A stretch of DNA of 64,000 nt from Rathayibacter sp. SW19 (GTDB lineage Bacteria; Actinomycetota; Actinomycetes; Actinomycetales; Microbacteriaceae): positions 1,612,001 to 1,676,000 of the forward strand of contig NZ_CP133020.1 in the NCBI RefSeq assembly GCF_030866825.1, in the 5' to 3' direction. Under the pieces are notes generated by a model. It worked only from the letters and a program-made list of their open reading frames with translations. It searched no databases and was not told where the DNA came from. Shown in pieces: positions 1-8,358 of this stretch (the stretch's first letter is position 1; the number at the start of each line of letters is the position of its first letter). Made by a program: the position numbers and the translations under genes.

Positions 1-8
1 CGCGCCCG

Positions 9-1325
9 CTACGACCGCCGCGGCGCCGGTGAGAGGCCCGCGTGCGAGGTGTGCGGCAGCGCATTGCGCCAGCTCATGCCCTGAGCACCCTTGACCGCGC
101 AGATCACCAGCAGCAACCAGCCGTATTCGATCAGCAGCGAACTCTCCGCGAACGCCGTTGCGAGCATCGCGACGAGCACGAGCGGCGGCCAGACGTAGAT
201 GACGCTGCGCTTGTTCGAGCCGAGCAGCCAGGACCGGGCGAAGGCCAGCGCGATCATGACGACGAACAGTGCAAGGCCGATCAGACCGACCTGCAGATAG
301 AGGTCCAAGTAGGCGTTGAGGCCGTTCGCGTGCAGGGTGCCGACGTTCGCGTCGATGATCGAGTATGGCGGGATGTGCCGCCAGAAGCCGATCCAGCCCC
401 AGCCTTGCAATGGGTTGGTCGGGATCAGATCCCACATTTGAATCCAGACGTTGTAGCGCACCTTGAGAACGCTGCCGGCGCTGAGCAGTTCGATGATCCG
501 CGCCCGCGTGAGGTAGCCGACGACCAGGGCGGCCACTGCGAACACACCGAGCCCGATCTGCCAATAAGTGCGGTGTGCGGCTTTCACCTTGCGAAGGCCA
601 TACAGCGCCAGCGTCGCCACCAGCACGAGCACCGCGACGGCCGCGGTGACGGGCGAGTTGCTCAACAGCGTGCAAGCTGCGGCCAACGCGATCGAGAAGA
701 TCGCCCGGCCACGCTGCACCGAACGGGTGCGCAGTTCGACCAGGAAGGTCACGAGGCCGATCAGGGCGACGAGGCCGAGCTGGTTGCGCGTGCCGAAGAT
801 GCCCTGCAGCGGCCCACCTTCTGCAATGTTGCCCTGGATGCCGAGGAACGCGATCGGCAGGTTGATCAGCAGCCCGCTCAGCACCTCCAGCGCCAGCGAC
901 AGCGTCAGTAGCACCCGCAGCACGTCTCCGACGGTCCGCACGATCTGGATCGCGTCGCGCACCAGGGCGAGGTAGACGGCCAGGAAGGCGAACGCCACCT
1001 GATAGATGATCGCGGCCAAGGTCGCCCACTGATAGCCGCTCCAGATGATCGACAGGCCACACCAGCCGACGAACGCGAGGATCGAGATCGGCAGCAGACC
1101 CTGCCATTCGATCGCACCACGATGAGCGATGAACGAACCGATCGCCAGCACGGTCAGGGCGGCCAGAATGCCGAGCAGCCCCGGCCATCCGATCATGCTT
1201 CGGATGGCATATGTTCCGAACGCCGTGCCGACGATCGTCAACGACAGTGCCGACGCCAGCTGTGCGGACTCGAAGAACGTGCGAATCCGCTCCGGAACGT
1301 GCCAGCCTGTTCGGTTAGCCGGCAC
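9..1325 (-). CDS. O-antigen ligase family (Wzy_C) membrane protein, paralog 1
   Basis: Polytopic membrane protein of 438 aa with about ten hydrophobic segments, of the O-antigen ligase/polymerase (Wzy_C) family. Such proteins join or polymerise lipid-linked surface glycans on the outer face of the membrane; in a Gram-positive actinobacterium the likely product is a capsular or wall polysaccharide (inference). Family-like stretches are LQGIFGTRNQLG in the middle, NPLQGWGWIGFW and then NAYLDLYLQVGLIGL near the C-terminus. The neighbouring paralog has AHNAYLD where this protein has GLNAYLD, so the usual His is replaced by Leu, although an HAN lies just before. The GTG at 1325 is the first start after an in-frame TAA. 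It sits 135 bp downstream of the paralog on the same strand, so co-transcription is likely. Confidence 0.8.
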   Translation of the reverse strand: MPANRTGWHVPERIRTFFESAQLASALSLTIVGTAFGTYAIRSMIGWPGLLGILAALTVLAIGSFIAHRGAIEWQGLLPISILAFVGWCGLSIIWSGYQWATLAAIIYQVAFAFLAVYLALVRDAIQIVRTVGDVLRVLLTLSLALEVLSGLLINLPIAFLGIQGNIAEGGPLQGIFGTRNQLGLVALIGLVTFLVELRTRSVQRGRAIFSIALAAACTLLSNSPVTAAVAVLVLVATLALYGLRKVKAAHRTYWQIGLGVFAVAALVVGYLTRARIIELLSAGSVLKVRYNVWIQMWDLIPTNPLQGWGWIGFWRHIPPYSIIDANVGTLHANGLNAYLDLYLQVGLIGLALFVVMIALAFARSWLLGSNKRSVIYVWPPLVLVAMLATAFAESSLLIEYGWLLLVICAVKGAQGMSWRNALPHTSHAGLSPAPRRS

Positions 1326-1460
1326 GGTGCTCGCGTCTTATCGAGGTTCGCTCGCGTCTCATCGCACTCTGCTCGAATCTGACGGATGCCGCAGCCATGG
1401 TTTCATCCTATGGCCGGTTGGCCGGTCGGGACCGTTAGTCGCCAGCCCGTCGCTCCGTCG

Positions 1461-2933
1461 CTATGGCCGATCCGCTTTGGTCTTGACCGCAAGCAGAACG
1501 AGCAGAGCCCACCCGCCTTCGGAGAGCATCCGGCTTTCTGCAGCGCTCTGCGCGATCAGCGCGGCGATTAGCAACAACGGCAACAGGGTTATGGCTGTGT
1601 AGCGCGCCGTGTCGGCGGGGCCGGTTCGCGGCCGGTCGACCGCGGCGAACCAACTGCGGCCGAGTGTGGAGCCGACGAGCAGAATGAAGATGATCAGCCC
1701 GATGATGCCCAGCTGCATCCAGACGTCAAGGTAGGCGTTGTGCGCCTGCAGATAGGTGACGCCCTTGCGGATGGCAAGCGTCTTGAACGGTTCGACCCAG
1801 GGCGCCCAATAGCTGATCCAGCCCCAGCCGAACACGGGGCGCTGCAGCGCCAGGTCGGTGACCGCCTTCCAGATGGTCAGGCGTCCGGTGAGGTCCTCGC
1901 TCTTGCCGAGCAGCTTGAGAATCGGACCCCACAACACGACTGCGGATGCGATTCCCACGACGATCACGCCGAATGCGGTCGCGTAGACCGGTGCGCGCTT
2001 GCGCGGGTCGCGGCGGCGCGTCCACAACGCAAGAAGCAGCACCAACGCCACCAGAATGGCCGCGATGATCACCGTGGAGGAGCGTGTGAGCAGGAACGTG
2101 ACGACGGCCGCGATCAGCCAGGTGAGGCCCCAACCGCGTTTCACGGTGCGGTCGGCGAGCTGCACGCTGAACACGATCAGCGCGAGCAGCGTCGACATCG
2201 CCAGCAGGTTGCTGTTGCCCTGGATGCCCTGTAGCTGGCCGCCGTGGAAGAGCAGGCCGCGACTCCAGTAGAAGGCTTGCGGAATCGTGTGCTGGTCATA
2301 GTGCACCCAGAACGGCAGAACCGGGTGGCGAACGAACGCGGCCACGATCAATTCGAACAGGAGCGAGAGGCCGATCAGCCAGCGCAGGGCGGTGCCGAGT
2401 GCCCGCAACAGTTGCTTCCAGGTCAGGCACAGGGCCAGGAACACGCCGGCCGCCGTCGTGCACCACTGGGCGGCGACGCCGAGGGCGCTCGCTCCCGGGT
2501 AGAACGACCAAGCGATCGACACCGTCGCCAACACGAGGAACAGGGCCAGCGTCTTCGGCATCTTGCGGAATGGCAGCCAGCGCGCCGGCGGCTTCGGTCG
2601 CAGCACGATGAGCCAGACGACGCTGCCGATGGTGACCAGCGCGGCGAGCGTGAGATAGCCGCCCCAGCCGATCAGGTTGCGCCAGAAGTCACCCGCGAAC
2701 AGGGTGAACAGGGCGAAAGCGGCGAACAGGCCGAGTGCGCTGCCAGAGCGGGTGTGGGCGCCGATGCTGGTGCTGCTGCTGTTGTTGTTGCTGCTGCTGC
2801 TGGTGCCGGCGCTGGTGCCGGCGCCGGTGGCCGGGCTGCGGCTCGTGTTGCTGCGGGAGCTGCCGCGGGCGTTGGTGCTGCGGCCGGTGGCGGCGCGGCG
2901 CCGCCCGGTGCGCGGCGTGTCGTCGGATGTCAT
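1461..2933 (-). CDS. O-antigen ligase family (Wzy_C) membrane protein, paralog 2
   Basis: Membrane protein of 490 aa, paralogous to the downstream gene. Residues 1-60 are a hydrophilic, Ser/Thr/Asn/Arg-rich tail containing the run SSSSNNNSSSTS. About ten hydrophobic segments follow, with LQGIQGNSN, RPVFGWGWISYW and QAHNAYLDVWMQLGIIGL, the last matching the His-Asn motif of WaaL-type ligases. The ATG at 2933 was chosen because the open frame upstream runs through a palindromic repeat and lacks family similarity. Role inferred: polymerisation or ligation of a surface polysaccharide, in step with manA, galE and glycosyltransferases nearby. The low-complexity N-terminus comes from a CTG/TTG trinucleotide run in the DNA. 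Confidence 0.8.
   Translation of the reverse strand: MTSDDTPRTGRRRAATGRSTNARGSSRSNTSRSPATGAGTSAGTSSSSNNNSSSTSIGAHTRSGSALGLFAAFALFTLFAGDFWRNLIGWGGYLTLAALVTIGSVVWLIVLRPKPPARWLPFRKMPKTLALFLVLATVSIAWSFYPGASALGVAAQWCTTAAGVFLALCLTWKQLLRALGTALRWLIGLSLLFELIVAAFVRHPVLPFWVHYDQHTIPQAFYWSRGLLFHGGQLQGIQGNSNLLAMSTLLALIVFSVQLADRTVKRGWGLTWLIAAVVTFLLTRSSTVIIAAILVALVLLLALWTRRRDPRKRAPVYATAFGVIVVGIASAVVLWGPILKLLGKSEDLTGRLTIWKAVTDLALQRPVFGWGWISYWAPWVEPFKTLAIRKGVTYLQAHNAYLDVWMQLGIIGLIIFILLVGSTLGRSWFAAVDRPRTGPADTARYTAITLLPLLLIAALIAQSAAESRMLSEGGWALLVLLAVKTKADRP
2765..2806. repeat. CTG/TTG trinucleotide run inside the paralog 2 ligase gene
   Basis: A run of about a dozen CTG or TTG triplets on the plus strand. On the coding minus strand it reads as AGC/AAC codons giving the Ser/Asn tract in the N-terminal tail. 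The length is a multiple of three, so slippage would change tail length without breaking the frame. Confidence 0.6.
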
Positions 2934-3005
2934 GTGATCAGAATATGGGGCGGGAGCGGCGCGGGTGTGCCGCGCGAGGCATCCGCTCGTCTGTTGGTCG
3001 GTTCG

Positions 3006-3083
3006 AAAACGACGGAGATTTTGCGCGACACGCTGGGCGCGGCGGTCATTCAACGGTGCGTCGGTGAAAAGCTCCGTCGTTTT
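3006..3083. repeat. Palindromic repeat copy 1 (AAAACGACGGA arms)
   Basis: Imperfect palindrome. Left arm AAAACGACGGA at 3006-3016 and right arm TCCGTCGTTTT at 3073-3083, with GC-rich inner sequence. It lies downstream of the acyl-CoA dehydrogenase gene and upstream of ligase paralog 2, both on the minus strand. Each strand ends its outer stem in TTTT, so it could act as a bidirectional terminator. Confidence 0.75.
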
Positions 3084-3130
3084 GGAGCGGTCGCGTATCG
3101 CTGGGACTGCCTTTTGGGTTTCGGATGCGC

Positions 3131-4309
3131 TCAGACAAAGGCGGCGTGACCCGTGATCGAGCGGCCGACGATGAGCGTGTTCATTTCGCGGGTGCCTTCG
3201 TAGGAGTAGAGGGCTTCCGCATCCATGAAGTGGCGCGCCACGTCGTAGTCGATGACGATGCCGTTGCCGCCGAGCAGTTCGCGGCACCACGCGACGGTCT
3301 CGCGCATCCGCGTTGTGGTGAACGACTTCGCCAGGGCGGAGTGTTCGTCGCGCTGCGTGCCGGCGTCGAGCATCTTCGACACCTGAACGACCATGCCGAT
3401 CGACGCGGTGATGTTTCCGAGGCTCTTCACGAGCAGATCCTGCATCAGCTGGTGGGCGCCGATCGGCTTGCCGAACTGCACCCGCTCCTTCGCGTATGCG
3501 ACCGCAGCGTCGTAGGCGCCGACCGAGTTGCCGACCGCCGCCCAGGCGACCTCGGCGCGGGTGGCGCGCAGCACCCGCGCGGTGTCCTTGAACGAGTTCG
3601 CGTTCGACAGGCGCAGACGCTCGGGCACGACGACGTTCTCGAGCGTGATGTCGGCGTTCTGCACGATGCGCAGGGACTGTTTGCCCTCGATGCGGGTGGC
3701 GGTGTAGCCGGGCGTCGTCGTCGGCACGATGAATCCCTTGACCTGGCCGTCGTCTGGATCCTTCGCCCAGATCACCGTGATGTCGCTGAACGTGGCGTTG
3801 CCGATCCAGCGCTTGGAGCCGTTCAACACCCAGCTGTCACCGTCACGCTTCGCCGTCGTGCGCAGCCCCTGAGCGGAATCCGAGCCGGACTGCGGCTCGG
3901 TCAGGCCGAACGCGCCGATCACATCGCCGCTGGCAAGCTTCGGCAGCCACTCTGCCTTCTGCTCGTCCGAGCCGCACGCGTGGACGGCGCCGGCAGCCAG
4001 GCCGTTCTGCACACCGATGTACGTTGCGATGGAGGCGTCTACCCGCGCCAGCTCCAAAGCGGCGAAGCCGCGGAACACCGTCGAGTTCGGGAACGGAGCG
4101 GTCTCCGGCCACGCCCACGACGCAACCCCGAGGTCGTGCAACGGCTTGATCACCTGCATCGGGAACTCCGCCCTCTGCCAGAACTCGTTGACGATCGGCT
4201 TGACCTCCGTCTCGAGGTAGGAACGCAGCGTGGTCAGCGCTTCCTTCTCGCGGTCGGTGAGTTCGTTCTCGTAGCCATAGAAATCACTCGCGAGCGGCGT
4301 GAATGCCAT
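3131..4309 (-). CDS. Acyl-CoA dehydrogenase (glutaryl-CoA dehydrogenase-like)
   Basis: FAD-dependent acyl-CoA dehydrogenase of 392 aa, full length for the family. It shows GAFGLTEPQSGSDS (flavin/substrate region), the central beta domain with KRWIGNATFSD, and the C-terminal helical domain with RVQFGKPIGAHQLMQ. The stretch YSYEGTREMNTLIVGRSITG carries the Glu in the position typical of the glutaryl-CoA dehydrogenase subgroup. It oxidises an acyl-CoA to the 2-enoyl-CoA; the exact substrate cannot be read here. ATG at 4309. It is monocistronic and divergent from manA across about 140 bp. Confidence 0.85.
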   Translation of the reverse strand: MAFTPLASDFYGYENELTDREKEALTTLRSYLETEVKPIVNEFWQRAEFPMQVIKPLHDLGVASWAWPETAPFPNSTVFRGFAALELARVDASIATYIGVQNGLAAGAVHACGSDEQKAEWLPKLASGDVIGAFGLTEPQSGSDSAQGLRTTAKRDGDSWVLNGSKRWIGNATFSDITVIWAKDPDDGQVKGFIVPTTTPGYTATRIEGKQSLRIVQNADITLENVVVPERLRLSNANSFKDTARVLRATRAEVAWAAVGNSVGAYDAAVAYAKERVQFGKPIGAHQLMQDLLVKSLGNITASIGMVVQVSKMLDAGTQRDEHSALAKSFTTTRMRETVAWCRELLGGNGIVIDYDVARHFMDAEALYSYEGTREMNTLIVGRSITGHAAFV

Positions 4310-4452
4310 CGTTGCTCCAGTGGGGTTGTGGGTCGTGTGGGTGGGTTGGTCGTTACGTCGGTCGAGCGCGACGGTGTCAGCCTACGGAAGTGGCCGCGCC
4401 GCACCAAGACGATTGGTAGTTTGGTCTAACCAACTCGAAGGGACTTCACGGG

Positions 4453-5994
4453 ATGTTTGTGCGCATCGACAACACGCCGCGCGACTATGCGTGGGGCTCC
4501 AAGACTGCCATCGCGCAGTTGCTCGGCCGGCCGGCATCGGGAGGGCCCGAGGCGGAACTGTGGTTGGGGGCGCATCCGGGATCGCCGAGCCGGATCGTGG
4601 ACCCGTCGCTGACCGGTGGCGCGACGAACCTGGCCGAGTGGGTCGCGCGCGACCCGCGGGCTGCGCTTGGCGGGGCGGATGCTCGCGGTGCGGCGGATGC
4701 GGCCGGTGCGGCCGGTGCGCGCGGTGCGGATGCTCGTGGTGCGGGCAGCGCAGTCGGTGCAGATGCACCGCGCCTGACGTTTCTGTTGAAGCTGCTGGCG
4801 GCGGCTGGCCCGCTGTCGTTGCAGGCGCATCCGTCGTCGGTTCAGGCCGCGGAGGGGTACGCGCGCGAGAATGCCGCTGGTGTGCCGTTGGATTCGCCGG
4901 TGCGCAATTACAAGGATCCCTTTCACAAGCCGGAACTTGTCTTCGCCCTCAGCGAGCGATTCGAGGCGTTGTGCGGGTTTCGGCCGCTGGCCGATTCGAT
5001 CGCGGACCTCGACAGACTGATCGCTGCCGCCAGCGAAGCGCTGCAACCGACGGATGCGCTTACCGCGTTCCGCGCGCGCCTCGCGGTGCAGACCGACGCG
5101 CCGCAGGTGCTGCGCAGTGTCGTCGCGTGGCTGCTGGGGTCGGGCGCCGGCGTTGCGGGTGCCGCGGGTGTCGGTGGCGTGGGTGTCAGCGCGGCGGGTG
5201 TCAGCGCGGCGGGTGTCGGTGCCGCAGGTGCCGGTGCTACCGGCGCGGATGCCGAGGCTGGAGCCGCCGAGGCGAGTCGAGCGGGCGGCGCGGTTGCCGC
5301 TGGTGCCGGTCTCGGCAGCGGGACGGCCCCGAACGTGTCCGCATTGGTGGCTCAGGTTGTCGACGCGGCCGCGCGGGTTGTCGCGACCGCGGTGTCCCCG
5401 GCGGCAGGAGCCCCAACCCCGTCGGACGACCTTCTGCCATTTGCGACGGTGGGGGTTCTCGCATCCGCTTACCCGGGGGATCCGGGGATTGTGCTGTCGC
5501 TGCTGCTGAACCGGGTGAGTCTGAAGCAGGGTGAGGCGCTGTATCTGCCGGCCGGGAACATCCATGCGTATCTGAACGGGCTTGCAGTCGAGCTGATGTC
5601 GGCCTCCGACAACGTGCTGCGTGGCGGGCTGACGCCCAAGCACATCGACGTGCCAGAACTGCTGAGTGTGCTGCATTTTGCGCCGCGGGCCGTACCGTAT
5701 CTGCGACCGGAATTGCACGGGGACGACATCGAGATCTTTCGGCCGGATGTGCCCGATTTTCAGCTCGTGCGCGTTGCACTGGGCACGGATGCCGACGATC
5801 CGGAGACGACGGAATCGCGCGTCGCGCTCAACGGGCCGGCTATCGTGCTCTGCACCGACGGCGGGCTGCGGCTGCGCGGCGCGCTGGGTGAGGTGACGCT
5901 GCGGCGGGGTGAGGCGGCGTATGTGACGCCGGATGAGGCATCCGTCACGATCGTCGGCGATGGCACGCTCTTCATCGCGACAGGCAACGCGTAG
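4453..5994 (+). CDS. manA: Mannose-6-phosphate isomerase, type I, with two Ala/Gly-rich insertions
   Basis: Interconverts mannose-6-phosphate and fructose-6-phosphate in the cytosol, feeding GDP-mannose for mannosylated envelope glycans. Type I motifs are present: SLQAHP (Gln124, His126), KPELVFAL (Glu161) and PAGNIHAYLNG (His371) for the metal site, and DNVLRGGLTPKHID (Arg390). At 513 aa it is about 100 residues longer than usual, because of low-complexity insertions at residues 72-105 and 230-294 made of short repeats such as GADARGA and AAGVSAAGV. ATG at 4453 has an AAGGGA-type ribosome site about 10 nt upstream. The gene keeps its place near whiB2 and sahH as in mycobacteria (manA, Rv3255c). 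The insertions leave the catalytic residues intact, so activity is expected. Confidence 0.92.
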   Translation: MFVRIDNTPRDYAWGSKTAIAQLLGRPASGGPEAELWLGAHPGSPSRIVDPSLTGGATNLAEWVARDPRAALGGADARGAADAAGAAGARGADARGAGSAVGADAPRLTFLLKLLAAAGPLSLQAHPSSVQAAEGYARENAAGVPLDSPVRNYKDPFHKPELVFALSERFEALCGFRPLADSIADLDRLIAAASEALQPTDALTAFRARLAVQTDAPQVLRSVVAWLLGSGAGVAGAAGVGGVGVSAAGVSAAGVGAAGAGATGADAEAGAAEASRAGGAVAAGAGLGSGTAPNVSALVAQVVDAAARVVATAVSPAAGAPTPSDDLLPFATVGVLASAYPGDPGIVLSLLLNRVSLKQGEALYLPAGNIHAYLNGLAVELMSASDNVLRGGLTPKHIDVPELLSVLHFAPRAVPYLRPELHGDDIEIFRPDVPDFQLVRVALGTDADDPETTESRVALNGPAIVLCTDGGLRLRGALGEVTLRRGEAAYVTPDEASVTIVGDGTLFIATGNA

Positions 5995-6049
5995 CGCCGC
6001 GCTGGGCCGGGCCGGGCTTGTTTTGGCGAGCTGGTTTCGGGAGGGCTCG

Positions 6050-6135
6050 TTTCAAAACGACGGAGTATTTCGGTGACCCGCCGCGAGCCGGCACTTGATG
6101 CCGTCGTGTCGATGAAATAGTCCGTCGTTTTGAAA
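6050..6135. repeat. Palindromic repeat copy 2 (AAAACGACGGA arms)
   Basis: Perfect 15-bp arms TTTCAAAACGACGGA (6050-6064) and TCCGTCGTTTTGAAA (6121-6135) around inner sequence that is itself partly palindromic (GGTGACCCGCCG, CCGTCGTGTC). It lies between manA and the next gene on the same strand. Confidence 0.8.
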
Positions 6136-6245
6136 GACCAACGGCGACCGCCAGTTTGACCTCAACAGGTTGGTGCGGATCCGATCGATCCACAGATTGG
6201 TCAGTTGGCGGCTCAGGCACCGCCGCGTTCAGCAAGGCTGGAAGC

Positions 6246-7349
6246 ATGCTCAGCATCCCGGCAGCGATCAGGAAGAACGGACTCTTTCAGCGTCGGCGCG
6301 ACCTGCTTGCGCTGGGCTATTCCGACTTCCAGATCCGTAAGGAGTTGCACGCTGGGCGCATTATTCGGGTTCGGCAGGGGCACTACTCGCTTCCGGATGC
6401 GGTGCCCGACGCACTCAAGGCGGTGCGCATCGGTGGACGTTTGACCGGACTGAGTGCCTTGAAAACGTACGGTCATTGGGCTCCGAAAACCGACAAGTTG
6501 CACGTCGTCGTACCGTCGGATGCCCGTGCATTGCGGTCCGCGACGGACAAGCAAGTCAGGTTTTCCACGCTGAAAAAGGAGAAGGCGAAGCAGTTCGCCA
6601 TCAGTTGGACCGATGATGCGACGCTGAGCAGGAGCCCAAGCCCGTGGCGCGTCAGTGTGGTCGACGCGCTCGTGCATGTCCTGCGCACGGCAGATCGAGA
6701 AACGGCTATCGTCTGTCTGGATTCTGCACTGAACGTGCAGCAGAGAACAGACGAGGGCAAGAGCCATCTCGAAGGCATCAGTCCAGCGCAGCTGGATGAG
6801 GTCTTCGCCCGCGCACCGGCGAGGGTGCAACCCTGGCGTGCAGACGTCGATGGTCGCGCGCAAAGCGGAGGCGAGACCAAGTTCAGACTCGCGTGCGAAG
6901 AGGCCGGTATCCATTTCGTGCCGCAGAGTCCCGTTCCAGGCGTCGAGCACCACGACGGCCGGATCGGGCCGCACACCTACGTCGAGCTGAACAGCGTCGA
7001 GCATCACCTCAATGTCGAACAGTTCGAAGAGGATCATCGCAGGCAGGCGCAGTCGACACTCTGGGGCAACCGAGTCTTGAACTTCACCAACAAACAGGTG
7101 AAGGACGATTGGGATTTCTGCCTGGACGTCATGTCGCAGGCACTCGCAGAAGACGCTGCGCTGACCAAATCGACGGAGGTTTGCCGCGGCGGGCCGCCGA
7201 TGCGCGGCCGTTCCCGGCGTGGCGCCGAAAATCCCCGTCGTTTTGAGAACGATCGACCCAACTGGAGGAATTCGAAACGACATCGGAAGAAGCAACGCGC
7301 GAAGGCGCGGGCGGGGATGCCGGTCGAACGCACAGTGGCAGAACAATGA
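6246..7349 (+). CDS. AbiEi-type antitoxin-domain protein with DUF559/Vsr-like C-terminus
   Basis: Protein of 367 aa. The N-terminal winged-helix-like segment RRRDLLALGYSDFQIRKELHAG with the following GHYSLP is typical of AbiEi-family antitoxin domain proteins. The segment from about residue 215 (ETKFRLACEEAG, then HTYVELNSVEHHLNVEQFEEDH and LWGNRVLNFTNKQV) resembles DUF559, a restriction-endonuclease-like fold. No AbiEii nucleotidyltransferase toxin is adjacent, so this is not a classical AbiE pair. ATG at 6246 gives the usual N-terminus; an upstream ATG at 6156 would add 30 unrelated residues. From about residue 307 the frame runs through a palindromic repeat and ends in a very basic tail, so the C-terminus looks acquired. 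Confidence 0.7.
   Translation: MLSIPAAIRKNGLFQRRRDLLALGYSDFQIRKELHAGRIIRVRQGHYSLPDAVPDALKAVRIGGRLTGLSALKTYGHWAPKTDKLHVVVPSDARALRSATDKQVRFSTLKKEKAKQFAISWTDDATLSRSPSPWRVSVVDALVHVLRTADRETAIVCLDSALNVQQRTDEGKSHLEGISPAQLDEVFARAPARVQPWRADVDGRAQSGGETKFRLACEEAGIHFVPQSPVPGVEHHDGRIGPHTYVELNSVEHHLNVEQFEEDHRRQAQSTLWGNRVLNFTNKQVKDDWDFCLDVMSQALAEDAALTKSTEVCRGGPPMRGRSRRGAENPRRFENDRPNWRNSKRHRKKQRAKARAGMPVERTVAEQ
7166..7246. repeat. Palindromic repeat copy 3, inside a reading frame
   Basis: Left arm CAAATCGACGG and right arm CCGTCGTTTTG flank GC-rich inner sequence like that of the intergenic copies. The arms are more diverged than in other copies. It encodes about 27 residues near the C-terminus of the AbiEi/DUF559 protein. 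Confidence 0.65.
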
Positions 7350-7369
7350 GCTTGTGTGCCCAACAGGCG

Positions 7370-7375
7370 TACAAT
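7370..7375 (+). promoter_or_regulatory. Candidate -10 box of a leaderless DUF1778-GNAT transcript
   Basis: TACAAT ends 6 nt before the ATG at 7382, which would place transcription start at or next to the start codon. No good -35 box at normal spacing was found. Confidence 0.4.
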
Positions 7376-7381
7376 TGTGGC

Positions 7382-7678
7382 ATGGCCACCGTTCCCGAAA
7401 CTATCCGGCGCAAGCAAGCCCGCCTTGCCGTACGCCTAACACCAGACCAGGATGCGCTTATCCGAGACGCAGCGGCTCTCTCCGGCCAGTCGCTAACCGA
7501 CTTCGTCACAACGGCAGCCGTCGCTCGCGCCGAAGATGCCCTCGCCGACCGTCGCGTGTTCAGGCTCGACGACTTCGCCTGGGCACAATTCGACGCGATC
7601 CTCGATCGCCCGGCACAGCGCATTCCCGAGCTCGCGAAGTTGCTGGCGGAGCAACCGCCGTGGGACGAGTCTGAGTGA
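7382..7678 (+). CDS. DUF1778 (TacA-type) antitoxin
   Basis: Antitoxin of 98 aa with an N-terminal ribbon-helix-helix region, RRKQARLAVRLTPDQDALIRDAAALSGQ in the first half, followed by an acidic C-terminal tail that in this family wraps the partner toxin. It overlaps the acetyltransferase gene by 4 bp (GTGA), the usual arrangement for DUF1778-GNAT toxin-antitoxin pairs, with the antitoxin first and repressing the operon. ATG at 7382 follows a TACAAT box closely, so the mRNA may be leaderless. An in-frame ATG 36 bp upstream overlaps the previous gene and is less likely. Confidence 0.85.
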   Translation: MATVPETIRRKQARLAVRLTPDQDALIRDAAALSGQSLTDFVTTAAVARAEDALADRRVFRLDDFAWAQFDAILDRPAQRIPELAKLLAEQPPWDESE

Positions 7679-8178
7679 AGCTGCACGCTCCGCGCCCGAT
7701 CGAGGCGGCAGACAGCACCGTTGGCTTCAACTCGGGCGAAGATTCACTCGACCGCTACCTGGTCGAACGCGCACTGGCCAACCACGTCGCCGGCCTGGCG
7801 CGCTGCTACGTCTGCACAGAGGACCAAAACAACCAGGTTGTCGGCTATTACACCTTGTCGGCCGTCGCGGTCGAACATCGACAGCTTCCCGGGCGCACCC
7901 GACGCAATTCGCCGAATCCCGTGCCCGCCGTTTTGCTTGGGCGGCTTGCTGTCGATCGCACGGCACAAGGCTCTGGCCTCGGCAAACTCCTCGTGCGCGA
8001 CGCTCTCCTCTCCACGCTCGCGGCGGCAGATCACATCGGTGTTCGCCTCCTTATCGTTCACGCGCTTCACCGGGAGGCAGCCGCCTTCTACACTGCACTC
8101 GGATTCAAGCCCTCCCCAACCGATCCGCTACATCTCTACGTGCTGCTCGGCGACGTCCGTGCATCACTCGAGGCCTGA
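7675..8178 (+). CDS. GNAT-family toxin (TacT-like aminoacyl-tRNA acetyltransferase)
   Basis: GNAT acetyltransferase of 167 aa, the second gene of the toxin-antitoxin pair. The acetyl-CoA loop is seen in LAVDRTAQGSGLGKLLV (Q-x-x-G-x-G) and a likely catalytic Tyr in REAAAFYTALGFKP. The start of the protein (FNSGEDSLDRYL) is the typical pattern of TacT, AtaT and ItaT relatives. These toxins acetylate the amino group of charged tRNAs and stop translation; which tRNA is targeted here cannot be read. GTG start overlapping the antitoxin stop. Confidence 0.85.
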   Translation: MKLHAPRPIEAADSTVGFNSGEDSLDRYLVERALANHVAGLARCYVCTEDQNNQVVGYYTLSAVAVEHRQLPGRTRRNSPNPVPAVLLGRLAVDRTAQGSGLGKLLVRDALLSTLAAADHIGVRLLIVHALHREAAAFYTALGFKPSPTDPLHLYVLLGDVRASLEA

Positions 8179-8358
8179 CCTGCCAGATAGCCGGAATTCC
8201 ATGCCGCGTAGGAGTCGCTCGCACGTAACGGATTCCCGCCGATCTGGAGCGGGTGCGGCGCACGCGACGCTAGGCGGCGCATCCGGATGACGCAGAGCAG
8301 ACGGGAGCCGATACAGTAGCGGTGGCTGCGGCGGGCGCGGCGAAGTGGAGGTCGGGCG

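Noticed and set aside
42..911. Long open frames antisense to real genes, here and across the window (for example 2244-3149, 20206-22152, 33284-35710)
   Set aside because: They lie opposite strong coding genes, have Arg/Ala/Gln-rich low-information translations and no family motifs; typical of GC-rich DNA.
6246..7349. Complete AbiE type IV toxin-antitoxin system
   Set aside because: No AbiEii nucleotidyltransferase gene is adjacent; the downstream pair is DUF1778-GNAT.
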